The notes: generated by a model from the letters alone, not told the origin. DNA of 64,000 nt from Actinomycetota bacterium (GCA_020161015.1 JAIUOT010000049.1:92101-156100), one strand, 5' to 3'; numbered from the stretch's first letter, positions 20,775 to 29,566 are shown. Numbers and translations: made by a program.

Positions 20775-22085
20775 ATGGCCACCTCCTGTGGCATCGCCTT
20801 CGAGGTCGCCTCGCTCGGACTGCCCCCGGTGTCCGGCGAGGAGGAGCTCGTCGGCCGGCTCTCCCGCCTCCCCCTGTCGGAGGAGACCTTCGCGCAGGCC
20901 CTGCGCTACGGCCGCCAGCTCGGCGTCACCGCGGAGTTCTCCCGTGTCATCGACTACTTCGCGGTCCCGCCGGGCCACCTGCCGGCGGGCTTCCGCGTGG
21001 TGTGGAGACTGGCGGCGGACGGCCTGCTGTCCGCCGACCTCGTCCGCGACATCGGCCAGGACGCCGACGGCGTCCCGCGCCCCACCCCGATGCTGTTCTC
21101 CGCGGACACCGCGAACCCCTACGAGCTGGAGCCGGTCGCACCGCTGATCGCCAATCTCACCTGCAACCCCGGCATCATCTACGACCTGTTCATCAACAAC
21201 CCCCGGGCCAACGTCGAGCACCGGTACTCGACGCGGGATGAGGTGATGACCGAGATCGCCCGGATCCTGGGGCCGGGATGTGACGTGTCGGTGGAGCTGA
21301 ACGACCCGTTCGAGCCCGACTTCGGCAAGGTGCTGGCAGAGTGCGAGCAGATGCGCGACATCCTCGGCGAGTGGCGGACGGTGATCAAGGTGCCGCACAC
21401 CGGGCCGGTCAGCGCGGCCAACGTTCCCGAGCTGCTCACCGGCGACACGCGCCTGCGCCGCCGCTGGGACACCGCGACCCCGGAGGAGGCCTTCGCCGGC
21501 CACCGGCTCGCGCTGCGGCTGCGCGAGCACGGCTTCCGGGTGAACTTCACGCTGATGTTCGAGCCCTACCAGGCCCGGCTCGCCCTCCAGGCCCGGCCAG
21601 CGTTCATCAACAGCTTCATCCGCAACCGGCTGGCCCAGACCCGGCGGATGGCCGAGCTGCTCGAACGCGGACGCGACGACGCCGAGGCGCTGGTCGAGTT
21701 GCGCGACTACCTGGTCGGCGTCGACGCGCTGTCCGGCGACGAGGCGGACGCGCCGGTGGAGGTGGCCGCCGCCATCGCGCGCCGGGCGGTCGCGTCCCGG
21801 CGCATCGACGACCCCGAGGGCGCGGACGGGCTGGACGGCGTCCGGCACAACCTGCGGGTGCTGCGGCAGGCCGACCTGCCGGACACGCGGCTGATCGTCT
21901 GCTCGCTGGAGGGGGAGGCGATGTACCCCGACATCGACCGGCTGCTCACCGAGCCGGAGTTCGCCGACATGGCCGGACGCGTGGTGGTCACCGCCGAACC
22001 CGGCTACCTCGCCCGCTTCGCGTCCGCGAGCCAGGTGGTCAGCTACCAGCGGCGGTTCCTGGCTGCGGCTCGCGGGCAGCGCTGA
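20775..22085 (+). CDS. Transaldolase/fructose-6-phosphate aldolase-like protein, long form
   Basis: The 436-residue protein shows a degenerate transaldolase pattern: FSADTANPYELEPVAPLIANLTCNPGII resembles the strand-1 Asp and TTNPSII motif; VSVELND follows; K205 in TVIKVPHTG is the probable Schiff-base lysine; VNFTLMFEPYQARLAL and INSFIRNRL match later barrel strands. It is twice the size of FSA, with about 100 extra residues at the N-terminus and more at the C-terminus. FSA-type enzymes release dihydroxyacetone, which the preceding DhaK/DhaL could phosphorylate, so it may be the key C-C lyase of the cluster. AAAGGATCC precedes the ATG. The function is inferred. Confidence 0.68.
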   Translation: MATSCGIAFEVASLGLPPVSGEEELVGRLSRLPLSEETFAQALRYGRQLGVTAEFSRVIDYFAVPPGHLPAGFRVVWRLAADGLLSADLVRDIGQDADGVPRPTPMLFSADTANPYELEPVAPLIANLTCNPGIIYDLFINNPRANVEHRYSTRDEVMTEIARILGPGCDVSVELNDPFEPDFGKVLAECEQMRDILGEWRTVIKVPHTGPVSAANVPELLTGDTRLRRRWDTATPEEAFAGHRLALRLREHGFRVNFTLMFEPYQARLALQARPAFINSFIRNRLAQTRRMAELLERGRDDAEALVELRDYLVGVDALSGDEADAPVEVAAAIARRAVASRRIDDPEGADGLDGVRHNLRVLRQADLPDTRLIVCSLEGEAMYPDIDRLLTEPEFADMAGRVVVTAEPGYLARFASASQVVSYQRRFLAAARGQR

Positions 22086-22115
22086 ACTCCGAGCGGCGTC
22101 CGGGCCCGGCGCGCG

Positions 22116-23045
22116 TCAGGAGGTGAGCTTGATGGTGGGAACGCCGAAATGGGTGGCGTTGACGTCGATGGTGTAGTTGCCGGTGAGGTCGACGTAGTTG
22201 GTGAACGTGCCTTTGACCTGCTTGTCCGCCGGGCACTTGGTGACGTTCCACTTCGCGCTCGAGGAGAAGCAGTAACCGGTGATGGTGAAGGCGGCCAGGC
22301 CCTTGATCTTGTACTGGGCGTTGCTGCCGGTTCCGCTCACCGCGTCGAAGATCGGCACCAGCACGGTCTTGTTCTGGATGGTGGTCCAGTCGAAGTCCTT
22401 GCACGACGTCGAGCCGTCATTGCCGGGGTCGCTGAGCACCCACTGCCCGGACACGACCATGGACACGCATTTCACTCCGGTCAGCCAGCCGAAGCCGCCC
22501 GGAACTTCGTTGTGGGCCGGCGGGGTGCAGCTCTTCTCGATCAGGTGGACGGTGGTCTGCCCGGCAACGAGCGGCTTGCCCTGGTCGTCCCAGCCCCCGG
22601 TCGCCTCATAGAAGGCGCACCAGGAGAAGGTCAGGGGAAGGGTCGCGCCCGCCGAGGGCCAGCCCCACTGCGCGGTCGCCCGTGCGGTGAGGTCCGTGGT
22701 GGGGAACCCGAGGATCCCGGCGAAGTAGTTGGTCCGGGTGGCCTGGGCAGAGACGGTCACCGTCGAGGGCCCGATCGGTCCCTCGACAGTGCCGGAGGCC
22801 TTCCCGTCGAGCTTGTTCGCCTTCACGTAGGTGTCGGCACTGTCGACGCAGGCCCCGCGGGCGCAGGACTCCGCGATCGCGAGCGCGGCCGCGTCCGCGC
22901 CGTTGCGGAGCTGCTGCTGCTCGGCGTACGCCATTCCCAGGTCGACCGAGAGCGCTCCGCCCGCCATCAGCACCAGCATCAGCAACGCCATCGTGACCGC
23001 GGTGGCACCGCGCTGCGATCCACGCCGCCTGGTCATCCGCCGCAT
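22116..23045 (-). CDS. TadG-like pilus/secretion protein
   Basis: The 309-residue protein starts with an Arg-rich segment and GATAVTMALLMLVLMAGGALSVDLGMAYAEQQQLRNGADAAALAIAESCA, the N-terminal helix and ADAAALA motif shared by TadG/Flp-associated proteins with a putative Tad domain. The rest is a secreted, beta-rich, cysteine-containing region (C residues in SCTPPA, VKCVSM, SCKDFD, GYCFSS, KCPADK) that may form disulfides. ATG 23045 is chosen because GGGAG lies 6 nt upstream; ATG 23036 overlapping the TadE stop is the alternative. It is co-transcribed with TadE; the remaining tad genes are not in the window. Confidence 0.75.
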   Translation of the reverse strand: MRRMTRRRGSQRGATAVTMALLMLVLMAGGALSVDLGMAYAEQQQLRNGADAAALAIAESCARGACVDSADTYVKANKLDGKASGTVEGPIGPSTVTVSAQATRTNYFAGILGFPTTDLTARATAQWGWPSAGATLPLTFSWCAFYEATGGWDDQGKPLVAGQTTVHLIEKSCTPPAHNEVPGGFGWLTGVKCVSMVVSGQWVLSDPGNDGSTSCKDFDWTTIQNKTVLVPIFDAVSGTGSNAQYKIKGLAAFTITGYCFSSSAKWNVTKCPADKQVKGTFTNYVDLTGNYTIDVNATHFGVPTIKLTS

Positions 23046-23422
23046 TGCATGCTCCCGATCCCCTTGAGGCTGACCTGGCTGCCGAGGATCCCGTCGAACC
23101 ACCCGGTGATCGACCGGTACCGGTAGGTCAGGGTGAGGGTCGTCTGGCCCATCGGGGTGCACGGTGCGGAGAACGTGCCGGAGACCTCCGCGCCGGGAGT
23201 CAGGGCGGACCTGGCCAGGTCGATGGCGGCCTGTTGGGCTCCTGGCGCCGTGTAGTTGATGGCGTAGTTGCGGACGCCGAGACGGGCAGCGTTGGAGACC
23301 GACGCCTGGACGAGGAACGCGTAGCTGAACTCGATGATGCCGAGCAGCAGGATCATCAGGACCGGAAGGATCAGGGCGAACTCCACGGCGACACTCCCGC
23401 GCTCACGTCTCGTGGTCCGCAT
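23033..23422 (-). CDS. TadE-like pseudopilin/pilus assembly protein
   Basis: The 129-residue protein has the TadE signature right after a basic leader: RERGSVAVEFALILPVLMILLLGIIEFSYAF, a prepilin-like cleavage region with the conserved Glu in the hydrophobic helix. The small periplasmic part has two cysteines. ATG 23422 is preferred because GGGGGA is 6 nt upstream. It overlaps the TadG gene by 13 bp. The upstream minus-strand sequence has TATAGC (complement of 23492-23497) as a possible -10. Confidence 0.8.
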   Translation of the reverse strand: MRTTRRERGSVAVEFALILPVLMILLLGIIEFSYAFLVQASVSNAARLGVRNYAINYTAPGAQQAAIDLARSALTPGAEVSGTFSAPCTPMGQTTLTLTYRYRSITGWFDGILGSQVSLKGIGSMQCGG

Positions 23423-23546
23423 GATCGTCCCCCACTCGGCCCGGGTGGAGGCGAAGCACCTGCTCGGACGCGGGGGCACGTCTCCACACCTGCTATACCG
23501 CGCGAGGAGGCCCGGGGGTTACGGGTGTGCGCAGCAATTCAGCGAA

Positions 23547-23578
23547 CACCCGTGGATCCGGTGCCGGACCCACGGGTG
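23547..23578 (-). terminator. Hairpin between the DUF885 gene and tadE
   Basis: CACCCGTGG (23547-23555) and CCACGGGTG (23570-23578) form a perfect 9-bp stem with a 14-nt loop, 13 nt beyond the stop of the DUF885 gene on the minus strand. It probably separates that transcript from tadE-tadG. Confidence 0.6.
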
Positions 23579-23590
23579 CCGCGCCGGAGG

Positions 23591-25297
23591 TCAGGGTTCG
23601 AGGCCGAGCGCCTTCGGGAAGACGGCGAGCGGCACCGAGCCGAGGTTGAGCGCGCGGGTGTGGAAGTCCTTCAGGCTGAACTCCTCACCGGCGGCGCGCG
23701 CAGCGGCCTCCGAGCGGGCGCGGTAGCCCTCCCACAGCCGCTGGCCGATCTTGTAGGACGGGGCCTGGCCCGGCCAGCCGAGGTAGCGGTTGAGCTCGAA
23801 GCGCAGGAACGCCTCGTCCATGTTCACGTTGGCCTTGAAGCACTCCCAGGCCTTCTCCGCGTCCCAGGTGCCGCCGCCCCACTGCGCGGGGGCGGGCTTG
23901 CGGCAGTGCACGCCGATGTCGAGCACGACGCGCGTCGCCCGCATGCGCTGGCCGTCCACCAGGCCGAGGCGGTCGCCGGGGTCGTCCATGAACCCGAACT
24001 CCTCCATCAGCCGCTCGGAGTACAGCGCCCAGCCCTCGCCGTGCCCGGAGCTCCAGCTGACCAGCCGTCGCCACGAGTTCAGCTGCTCGCGGTTGAGCAC
24101 GGCCTGGGCGATCTGCAGGTGGTGGCCCGGGACGCCCTCGTGGTAGACGGTCGTCTTCTCGCGCCAGGTGCTGAACTCGGTGACGCCCGGCGGCACGGAC
24201 CACCACATGCGGCCCGGACGCGAGAAGTCGTCGGACGGGCCGGTGTAGTAGATGCCGCCGTTCTCGGTCGGCGCGATCATGCACTCGATCGTCTTCAGCG
24301 GCTCGGCGAGGCCGAAGTGCACCCCGTCGAGGGCGGCGATCGCGGCGTCCGCGGTCTGCTGCATCCAGCGCTGGAGGGCCTCCTTGCCGTGGAGCCGGCG
24401 GGACGGGTCGGCCTCGAGCGCGGCGACGGCGTCGGCCATCGTTGCGCCCGGACCGGCGATCTCGGCCATGATCCGCTCCTGCTCCGCGGTCATCCGGGCG
24501 AGCTCCTCCAGGCCCCACTCGTAGGTCTCGTCGAGGTCGACGGCGTCGCCGACGAACTCCCGCGACCACAGCGCGTAGCGGTCCCTGCCGACGGCGTCGT
24601 CAGCAGGCGCCTGGCCGGCCAGCTCGTCGCCGAGGAACGCGACCAGCTCGCCGTAGGCCTGGGCGGCCTTGCGTCCGGCCATCGCGAGGTCGTTGGCGAG
24701 CGCACCCTCGGCGGGGCTGCCGTCCGGGGTGGCCCCGGCGAGGAAGGTCACGAAGAACGAGGAGGACGGGTCGGCGAGCTCCGCGGCCTGCTTGATGCCC
24801 TCCTGCACCTGGAGGGCCGCGGGCACGAGGCCGCGCCGGGCGGCCGACCGCAGCGACTCGATGTAGCCGTGGACGGCCCACGGCACCTTCGACACGCGCG
24901 CGGCGATGTTGGCCCAGTCGTCGGTGGTGGCAGTGGGCATCAGGTCGAGGACGTCGCGCAGCGCCTGGAGCGGCGAGGCGATGACGTTCAGCTGGCCCTC
25001 GAACTCCCCTGCCTCGTGCAGGTCGAGGGCGAGCTGCAGCCGGTCGGTCATGGCGGCGACGGTCACCGTGTCGACGTCGTCGGCCGGCTCGGCCGTGGCG
25101 AGCCGGGCGAGCGTCTCACGGCTCAGCCGGGCGAGCTCGGCGTGGCCCTCCGGGGAGAGGTCGGTCATCTGGTGGTCGTGTCCGGGAATGCCCATCTCGG
25201 TCGCGGCGAGCGGGTCGAGCTCGGCGAGGCGGTCGGTGTAGGCGTCGGCGATGGCGTCGATGGCAGTTGCTTGGCGTACAGTCACGATCCCGACCAT
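23591..25297 (-). CDS. DUF885-family metallopeptidase-like protein
   Basis: The 568-residue protein matches the DUF885 family, distant relatives of M32-type carboxypeptidases. The putative zinc site is YHEGVPGHHLQIA, followed by the downstream glutamate region GHGEGWALYSERL. DFHTRALNLGSVPLAVFPKAL near the C-terminus is also typical. No signal peptide is seen, so it is probably cytoplasmic. ATG 25297 is chosen although GTG 25283-25285 is possible; neither has a strong RBS. It is divergent from the GDPD gene with 55 bp between them. Confidence 0.85.
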   Translation of the reverse strand: MVGIVTVRQATAIDAIADAYTDRLAELDPLAATEMGIPGHDHQMTDLSPEGHAELARLSRETLARLATAEPADDVDTVTVAAMTDRLQLALDLHEAGEFEGQLNVIASPLQALRDVLDLMPTATTDDWANIAARVSKVPWAVHGYIESLRSAARRGLVPAALQVQEGIKQAAELADPSSSFFVTFLAGATPDGSPAEGALANDLAMAGRKAAQAYGELVAFLGDELAGQAPADDAVGRDRYALWSREFVGDAVDLDETYEWGLEELARMTAEQERIMAEIAGPGATMADAVAALEADPSRRLHGKEALQRWMQQTADAAIAALDGVHFGLAEPLKTIECMIAPTENGGIYYTGPSDDFSRPGRMWWSVPPGVTEFSTWREKTTVYHEGVPGHHLQIAQAVLNREQLNSWRRLVSWSSGHGEGWALYSERLMEEFGFMDDPGDRLGLVDGQRMRATRVVLDIGVHCRKPAPAQWGGGTWDAEKAWECFKANVNMDEAFLRFELNRYLGWPGQAPSYKIGQRLWEGYRARSEAAARAAGEEFSLKDFHTRALNLGSVPLAVFPKALGLEP

Positions 25298-25352
25298 AGC
25301 CCGCCAGAGCCCGGGCGAGGTACATCCGGCCAGCCCGTCGTCGAGGAGTGTC

Positions 25353-26093
25353 ATGACCCAGATCTGGGGCCACCGCGGCGCCCGTCGAGAGGCCCCGGAG
25401 AACACCGTCCCCGCGTTCCGGCGGGCGCTGGAGATCGGCGTCGACGGTGTGGAGTTCGACGTGCAGCTCACCGCGGACGGCGCGATGGTCGTGATCCACG
25501 ACGAGACGGTCGACCGCACCACCGACGGACACGGCCCGGTGGTCGGGTTCACCCTCGCACAGCTCCGCCGGCTCGAGGCCACCGACGGCATGGACGGGTT
25601 CGCCGGCGTCGGCATCCCCACGCTGGCCGAGGTGCTGGACGTCGTCGCGCCGGCCGGCGTGGCCATCAACATCGAGCTGAAGAACTCCGTCGAGGCCTAC
25701 CACGGGCTGGAGGAGCGTGTCCTGGCCGCGGTCGAGGCCTACGGGATCGCCGACCGCGTGGTGCTGTCGACGTTCAACCACTACTCGCTGAAGCGGCTCC
25801 AGGAGCTGGGGGCGCCGTCGGAGCTCGGCATGCTCTACACCGACCCGCTCTACAAGCCGTGGCGGTACGCGGCGCGGCTGGGCGTGGGTGCGATCCACCC
25901 GCCGGCCCGTTTCGTGATGGGCAGGGGCTACGTCCGCCGCGCGCACGCCGCGGGGCTCGCCGTCCGTCCGTGGGTGGTGAACGGCGAGCGGAAGCTGGCC
26001 CGCATGATCGGCTGGGGGGTGGACGCGGTGTTCACCGACGTGCCCCGCCTCGCCCTCGAGGTGCGCGAGCGCCTCGCGCCCGCGCGGGCCTGA
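25353..26093 (+). CDS. Glycerophosphodiester phosphodiesterase
   Basis: The 246-residue TIM-barrel enzyme hydrolyses glycerophosphodiesters to glycerol-3-phosphate and an alcohol. The catalytic pair is in WGHRGARREAPENTVPAF (first His-Arg and Glu) and VEFDVQLTADGAMVVIHDETVDRTTDG (metal Glu/Asp and second His). INIELK and the C-terminal WVVNGERKLARMIGWGVDAVFTD are family motifs. No signal peptide, so it is cytoplasmic. The start was set at ATG 25353 behind GAGGAGTG. It could feed glycerol phosphate to the triose pool. It converges with the MFS gene 4 bp away. Confidence 0.9.
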   Translation: MTQIWGHRGARREAPENTVPAFRRALEIGVDGVEFDVQLTADGAMVVIHDETVDRTTDGHGPVVGFTLAQLRRLEATDGMDGFAGVGIPTLAEVLDVVAPAGVAINIELKNSVEAYHGLEERVLAAVEAYGIADRVVLSTFNHYSLKRLQELGAPSELGMLYTDPLYKPWRYAARLGVGAIHPPARFVMGRGYVRRAHAAGLAVRPWVVNGERKLARMIGWGVDAVFTDVPRLALEVRERLAPARA

Positions 26094-26097
26094 CCGG

Positions 26098-27378
26098 TCA
26101 GGGCACCGTGTCGAGCGCGGCGCCGGCGAGGCCGTCCGCCGGGCTCGGCGCAGGGGTGAAGTCCCACATGCCGCGGTGACGGAAGGCCAGCGCGGCGGGT
26201 ACGAGCAGGCCGGCGGCCGCCCCGATGAACAGCCCGGTCGCGCTCACCTGCAGGACCGCGCCGGCGATCACCTGTGACACCGGGCCGAGGCCGTACATCG
26301 ACAGCATGAGCAGCGCCATCACGCGTCCCACCAGGTGCGACGGGGTCATCCGCTGGAGCAGGCTGATGATCGTGATGGACAGGTACCCGTTGCCGATTCC
26401 TCCGACGACCATCAGCGCCACCGCGACCGCGGTGGACGTCACCAGCCCGAGCGCACCGTAGATGACAGCGAGGAACGGGAAGATGGCCACACCCAGTACA
26501 CCGAGCACCCGCGGGGACGGGGTCGCCACCCCGGCCACCGCCATGCCGACCAGGTTGCCCAGGGCGTAGCCGGACAGGATCATCCCGAAGGCTGCCGCGC
26601 CCTCGGCGAACCGGGTGGACGCGAGCACCGGCAGCCCCACGAGCAGCGGCCCGGTGAGCAGGAAGTTCGCCAGGGCGATGACGATGACCATCGTCCGGGT
26701 GGTGTCGTGGTGCCACGCGTGGCGCAGCCCGTCCGCGACGTCCCTCAGCGGGTGGTGCTCCGAGCCGAAGCCGGCCAGCGGGCGCATCAGCGCGAGGGTG
26801 AGTGCGGCGAACGCGAACGTGGCGGCGTCGACGCCGAAGGCCACCGCGATGCCGGTCAGCCCGGAGCGGCCGTCGGCCGCCCCGCCGAGGAGGGCGACGA
26901 TGCTGCCGGCCAGAGCCGGGCCGACGAACTGCGCGACCTGGTCGGCGATCATCATCAGGGAGTTGCCGGCGGCGAGTTCCTCGCCGGGAAGGACGCGGGG
27001 CAGTGTGGCCTCCGCGGCGGGCAGGAAGAACCCGGAGACCACGCCGAAGGAGAGCGCCACGCCGTAGACCATCCACAGCTCGACGGTGCCCCCGGCCACG
27101 GCCACCACGAGGAGCACGGTGATCGCGAACCGCACGACGTTGGAGGCGAGCATCAGGGTGCGCGGCGAGAACCGGTCGGCCAGCGCGCCGCCGAACAGCA
27201 TCAGCACGGCGCGGGGCACGCCGGCCGCCGCCAGCACGAGGCCCAGCTGGAGGGGGTCGCCGGTGACGGCCAGCACCAGCCAGGGCAGCGCGATCAGGTG
27301 GAACTGGTCGCCGAGGTGGCTGACGGCCTGGCCGAGCCACAGCAGGCGGTACTCGCGACGGGACAGCACGGTGCGCAT
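26098..27378 (-). CDS. Major facilitator superfamily exporter
   Basis: The 426-residue protein has 12 predicted membrane helices, the MFS signature GGALADRFSPRTLML after helix 2, and a general resemblance to enterobactin exporter/MFS_3 drug-efflux proteins. Substrate is unknown; a TetR-type regulator 28 bp upstream in the same direction and a strong operator suggest export of a small toxic compound that also acts as inducer. AGGAAG precedes the ATG. Confidence 0.87.
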   Translation of the reverse strand: MRTVLSRREYRLLWLGQAVSHLGDQFHLIALPWLVLAVTGDPLQLGLVLAAAGVPRAVLMLFGGALADRFSPRTLMLASNVVRFAITVLLVVAVAGGTVELWMVYGVALSFGVVSGFFLPAAEATLPRVLPGEELAAGNSLMMIADQVAQFVGPALAGSIVALLGGAADGRSGLTGIAVAFGVDAATFAFAALTLALMRPLAGFGSEHHPLRDVADGLRHAWHHDTTRTMVIVIALANFLLTGPLLVGLPVLASTRFAEGAAAFGMILSGYALGNLVGMAVAGVATPSPRVLGVLGVAIFPFLAVIYGALGLVTSTAVAVALMVVGGIGNGYLSITIISLLQRMTPSHLVGRVMALLMLSMYGLGPVSQVIAGAVLQVSATGLFIGAAAGLLVPAALAFRHRGMWDFTPAPSPADGLAGAALDTVP

Positions 27379-27406
27379 GGGGTTCTTCCTGGGGACGGGC
27401 GGGCGG

Positions 27407-28099
27407 TCACGCCTGCGCGAGGGGGACGGGGGTCGCGTCGGCCGGGATGAGCGTCCCGGCGGAGCGGGCGGCGAGGATGCCGGAGACGAGAGCCTCCACG
27501 GTGATCGCGAACTCGGTGTCGAAGCCCAGGTAGGCGCCCTCGGAGAGCATCCGGCGCACGTGCGGGAAGCGCTCCACGGGCAGGTCGCCCCACGGCTGCT
27601 CGGGCTCGTCGGCCGCGGCCTCGAGGTGGGCGGCGTGGATGCTGGACAGGCCGATCACCGTCTGGCCGATCGCGTCGAGGGCCACCATCGCCTCGACGGC
27701 GGAGAAGCCGGCGTCGTAGAGGATGCCGAGGATGATCTCGACGCCGGCGAGCTGGGCGGGGGTCCGCAGTGAGCGGGCGGCGACCAGCGGCAGCGCCCTC
27801 GGGTGGGCCATGAGCGCCCGGCGGAAGGCGTGCGCGGCGGTGAGGAGCCGCTCGGACGTGCCCTGCGTGGGATCGTCGACACCGGCGTCCAACCCGGACA
27901 TGACGCGGTCGACGATCAGGCTGAACAGTGCCGCCTTCGAAGGCACGTGGTAGTAGATCGTGCTCGCGTCCACGCCCAGGCGGGCGGCGAGCGCCCGCAT
28001 GTTGTGCCCGTCCAGCCCGGTTTCGTCGATCAGCTCCAGTGCTGCGGTGACGATCTGCTCCTGGCTGAGGCTGGGACGGTTCGCCGTGCGCGGGGACAT
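27407..28099 (-). CDS. TetR-family transcriptional regulator
   Basis: The 230-residue regulator has an N-terminal HTH (about 12-55: SQEQIVTAALELIDETGLDGHNMRALAARLGVDASTIYYHVPSKAALF) and a C-terminal TetR_C-like ligand domain (EVEALVSGILA at the end). The ATG at 28099 is preferred because GAGGAG lies just upstream; the frame opens 8 codons earlier. It is the first gene of a regulator-exporter operon and should repress itself and the MFS gene at the double palindrome 28117-28156. Confidence 0.9.
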   Translation of the reverse strand: MSPRTANRPSLSQEQIVTAALELIDETGLDGHNMRALAARLGVDASTIYYHVPSKAALFSLIVDRVMSGLDAGVDDPTQGTSERLLTAAHAFRRALMAHPRALPLVAARSLRTPAQLAGVEIILGILYDAGFSAVEAMVALDAIGQTVIGLSSIHAAHLEAAADEPEQPWGDLPVERFPHVRRMLSEGAYLGFDTEFAITVEALVSGILAARSAGTLIPADATPVPLAQA

Positions 28100-28116
28100 G
28101 CGGTTCTCCTCGGGTC

Positions 28117-28156
28117 TATCCAACGGTGTTGGATACTACTCCAACACCGTTGGATA
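28117..28156. promoter_or_regulatory. TetR-type operator, perfect 17-bp inverted repeat
   Basis: tatccaacggtgttgga (28117-28133) is repeated in perfect inverse as tccaacaccgttggata (28140-28156) across 6 bp. Each arm is itself a CCAAC-N3-GTTGG palindrome, so two dimers could bind side by side. It lies 18 bp in front of the TetR start codon, over the expected promoter. Confidence 0.85.
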
Positions 28157-28197
28157 ACGCAAGCGGGGGAGACCCCGGCGCCCCGGGACCGGTCCGA

Positions 28198-29106
28198 TCA
28201 GTAGTAGTAGGGGAACCGCGACCAGTCGGGCGGGCGCTTCTCCAGGAAGGAGTCGCGGCCCTCGACGGCCTCGTCTGTCATGTAGGCCAGGCGGGTGGTC
28301 TCTCCGGCGAACACCTGCTGCCCGATCAGCCCGTCGTCGATCGCGTTGAACGCGAACTTCAGCATGCGCTGGGCGGTCGGGCTCTTGGCGCACACCTTCG
28401 CCGCCCACTCCAGGCCCTCGGTCTCGAGGTCAGCGTGCGGCACCACCTTGTTGACGGTCCCCATCTCGTACGCGCGCCGGGCGTCGTAGGTGTCGCCGAG
28501 GAAGAAGATCTCGCGGGCGACCTTCTGGCCGACCTGCCGGGCGAGGTAGGCGGAACCGAAGCCGGCGTCGAACGAGCCGACGTCGGCGTCCGTCTGCTTG
28601 AACCGGGCGTGCTCCTCGCTGGCGATGGTGAGGTCGCAGACCACGTGCAGGGAGTGCCCGCCGCCGGCCGCCCACCCGTTGACCAGGGCGATGACGACCT
28701 TCGGCATGAACCGGATCAGCCGCTGCACCTCGAGGATGTGCAGGCGCCCTCCCTCCGCCGCCGCGCGCCGGGCGTCCACGGTGTCCGCGGTGTCGCCGTC
28801 CGCGTACTGGTAGCCGGAGCGCCCGCGGATGCGCTGGTCGCCACCCGAGCAGAACGCCCAGCCGCCGTCCTTCGGTGACGGCCCGTTGCCGGTGAGCAGG
28901 ACGCACCCCACGTCCGCGCTCCTCCGGGCGTGGTCGAGTGCGGTGTACAGCTCGTCGACGGTGTGCGGACGGAACGCGTTGCGCACCTCGGGCCGGTCGA
29001 AGGCGATCCGGACCGCGGGCACGTCGACCGCACGGTGGTAGGTGATGTCGGTGAACGCGAACCCCTCGACGGGCCGCCACAACTCTTCACGCCACGGACT
29101 GGACAT
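28198..29106 (-). CDS. menB: 1,4-dihydroxy-2-naphthoyl-CoA synthase
   Basis: The 302-residue crotonase-fold enzyme cyclises o-succinylbenzoyl-CoA in menaquinone synthesis. AFCSGGDQRIRGRSGYQY carries the oxyanion hole and MenB-specific loop; VNGWAAGGGHSLHVVCDLTIAS, FKQTDADVGSFDAGFGSAYLAR (catalytic Asp/Tyr-region) and the C-terminal SRFPYYY are typical MenB features. Length fits actinobacterial MenB (about 300). It is a single gene here, downstream of nothing on its strand and divergent from padR. Presence implies menaquinone-based respiration. Confidence 0.94.
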   Translation of the reverse strand: MSSPWREELWRPVEGFAFTDITYHRAVDVPAVRIAFDRPEVRNAFRPHTVDELYTALDHARRSADVGCVLLTGNGPSPKDGGWAFCSGGDQRIRGRSGYQYADGDTADTVDARRAAAEGGRLHILEVQRLIRFMPKVVIALVNGWAAGGGHSLHVVCDLTIASEEHARFKQTDADVGSFDAGFGSAYLARQVGQKVAREIFFLGDTYDARRAYEMGTVNKVVPHADLETEGLEWAAKVCAKSPTAQRMLKFAFNAIDDGLIGQQVFAGETTRLAYMTDEAVEGRDSFLEKRPPDWSRFPYYY

Positions 29107-29180
29107 GGAGCACAGGCTAACGTCTCGGCCCCGGCGCCAGGCGCACCGGGGTGAGCTCGGGCGCCCGGTACCTGTTCCGA

Positions 29181-29209
29181 CCAGCTACCTTGCGTAACAA
29201 GGTAGCTGG
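29181..29209. promoter_or_regulatory. PadR operator overlapping the promoter
   Basis: CCAGCTACCTTG (29181-29192) and CAAGGTAGCTGG (29198-29209) are perfect 12-bp arms with a 5-bp spacer. The repeat covers a -35 TTGCGT (29190-29195); the -10 TACCCT (29213-29218) follows after 17 bp and the GTG start is 7 nt further on. Auto-repression by the PadR protein is the natural reading. Confidence 0.85.
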
Positions 29210-29224
29210 CGTTACCCTATAGAC

Positions 29225-29566
29225 GTGAACAAGGAACAGGAAGGCTGGGCATCCCAGCTGCGCAAGGGCGTCCTGGAGCTGGCTGTGCTCGGACTGCTCG
29301 CCCGCGAGCCGCGCTACGGCTCGCAACTGGTCGAGGAGCTGGCGGCACGGCCGGAGCTCGCCATCACCGCAGGGACGGTGTACCCGCTGGTCGCCAGGCT
29401 GGCCAAGGCCGGGCTGGTCACCTCGACCTGGCAGGAGTCCCCGGTCGGCCCGCCCCGCAAGTACTACACGCTCACCCCGGCCGGCCGCGACACGCTCGCG
29501 GGCATGGCCGGCACTTTCGCCGCGGTGGCCGCAGCCGTCCGCGGAATCGTCGAGGAGGGACGATGA
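29225..29566 (+). CDS. PadR-family transcriptional regulator
   Basis: The 113-residue protein is a short PadR regulator with the winged helix KGVLELAVLGLLAREPRYGSQLVEELAARPELAITAGTVYPLVARLAKAGLVTS and RKYYTLTPAGRDTL. It begins with GTG at the predicted transcription start, with no leader. Its stop overlaps the next gene (ATGATG region, 4 bp), so the regulator, an HAAS-type membrane protein and a CPBP protease are one operon. Confidence 0.9.
   Translation: MNKEQEGWASQLRKGVLELAVLGLLAREPRYGSQLVEELAARPELAITAGTVYPLVARLAKAGLVTSTWQESPVGPPRKYYTLTPAGRDTLAGMAGTFAAVAAAVRGIVEEGR

Noticed and set aside
18675..21848. A 1057-codon minus-strand frame over the DhaL/DhaK/TAL cluster
   Set aside because: Antisense shadow. 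The plus-strand genes carry catalytic motifs and overlapping start-stop signals.
23045..26179. 1044-codon plus-strand frame covering TadE, the DUF885 gene and GDPD
   Set aside because: Frame artefact of high GC; it is antisense to the DUF885 peptidase and out of frame with GDPD.
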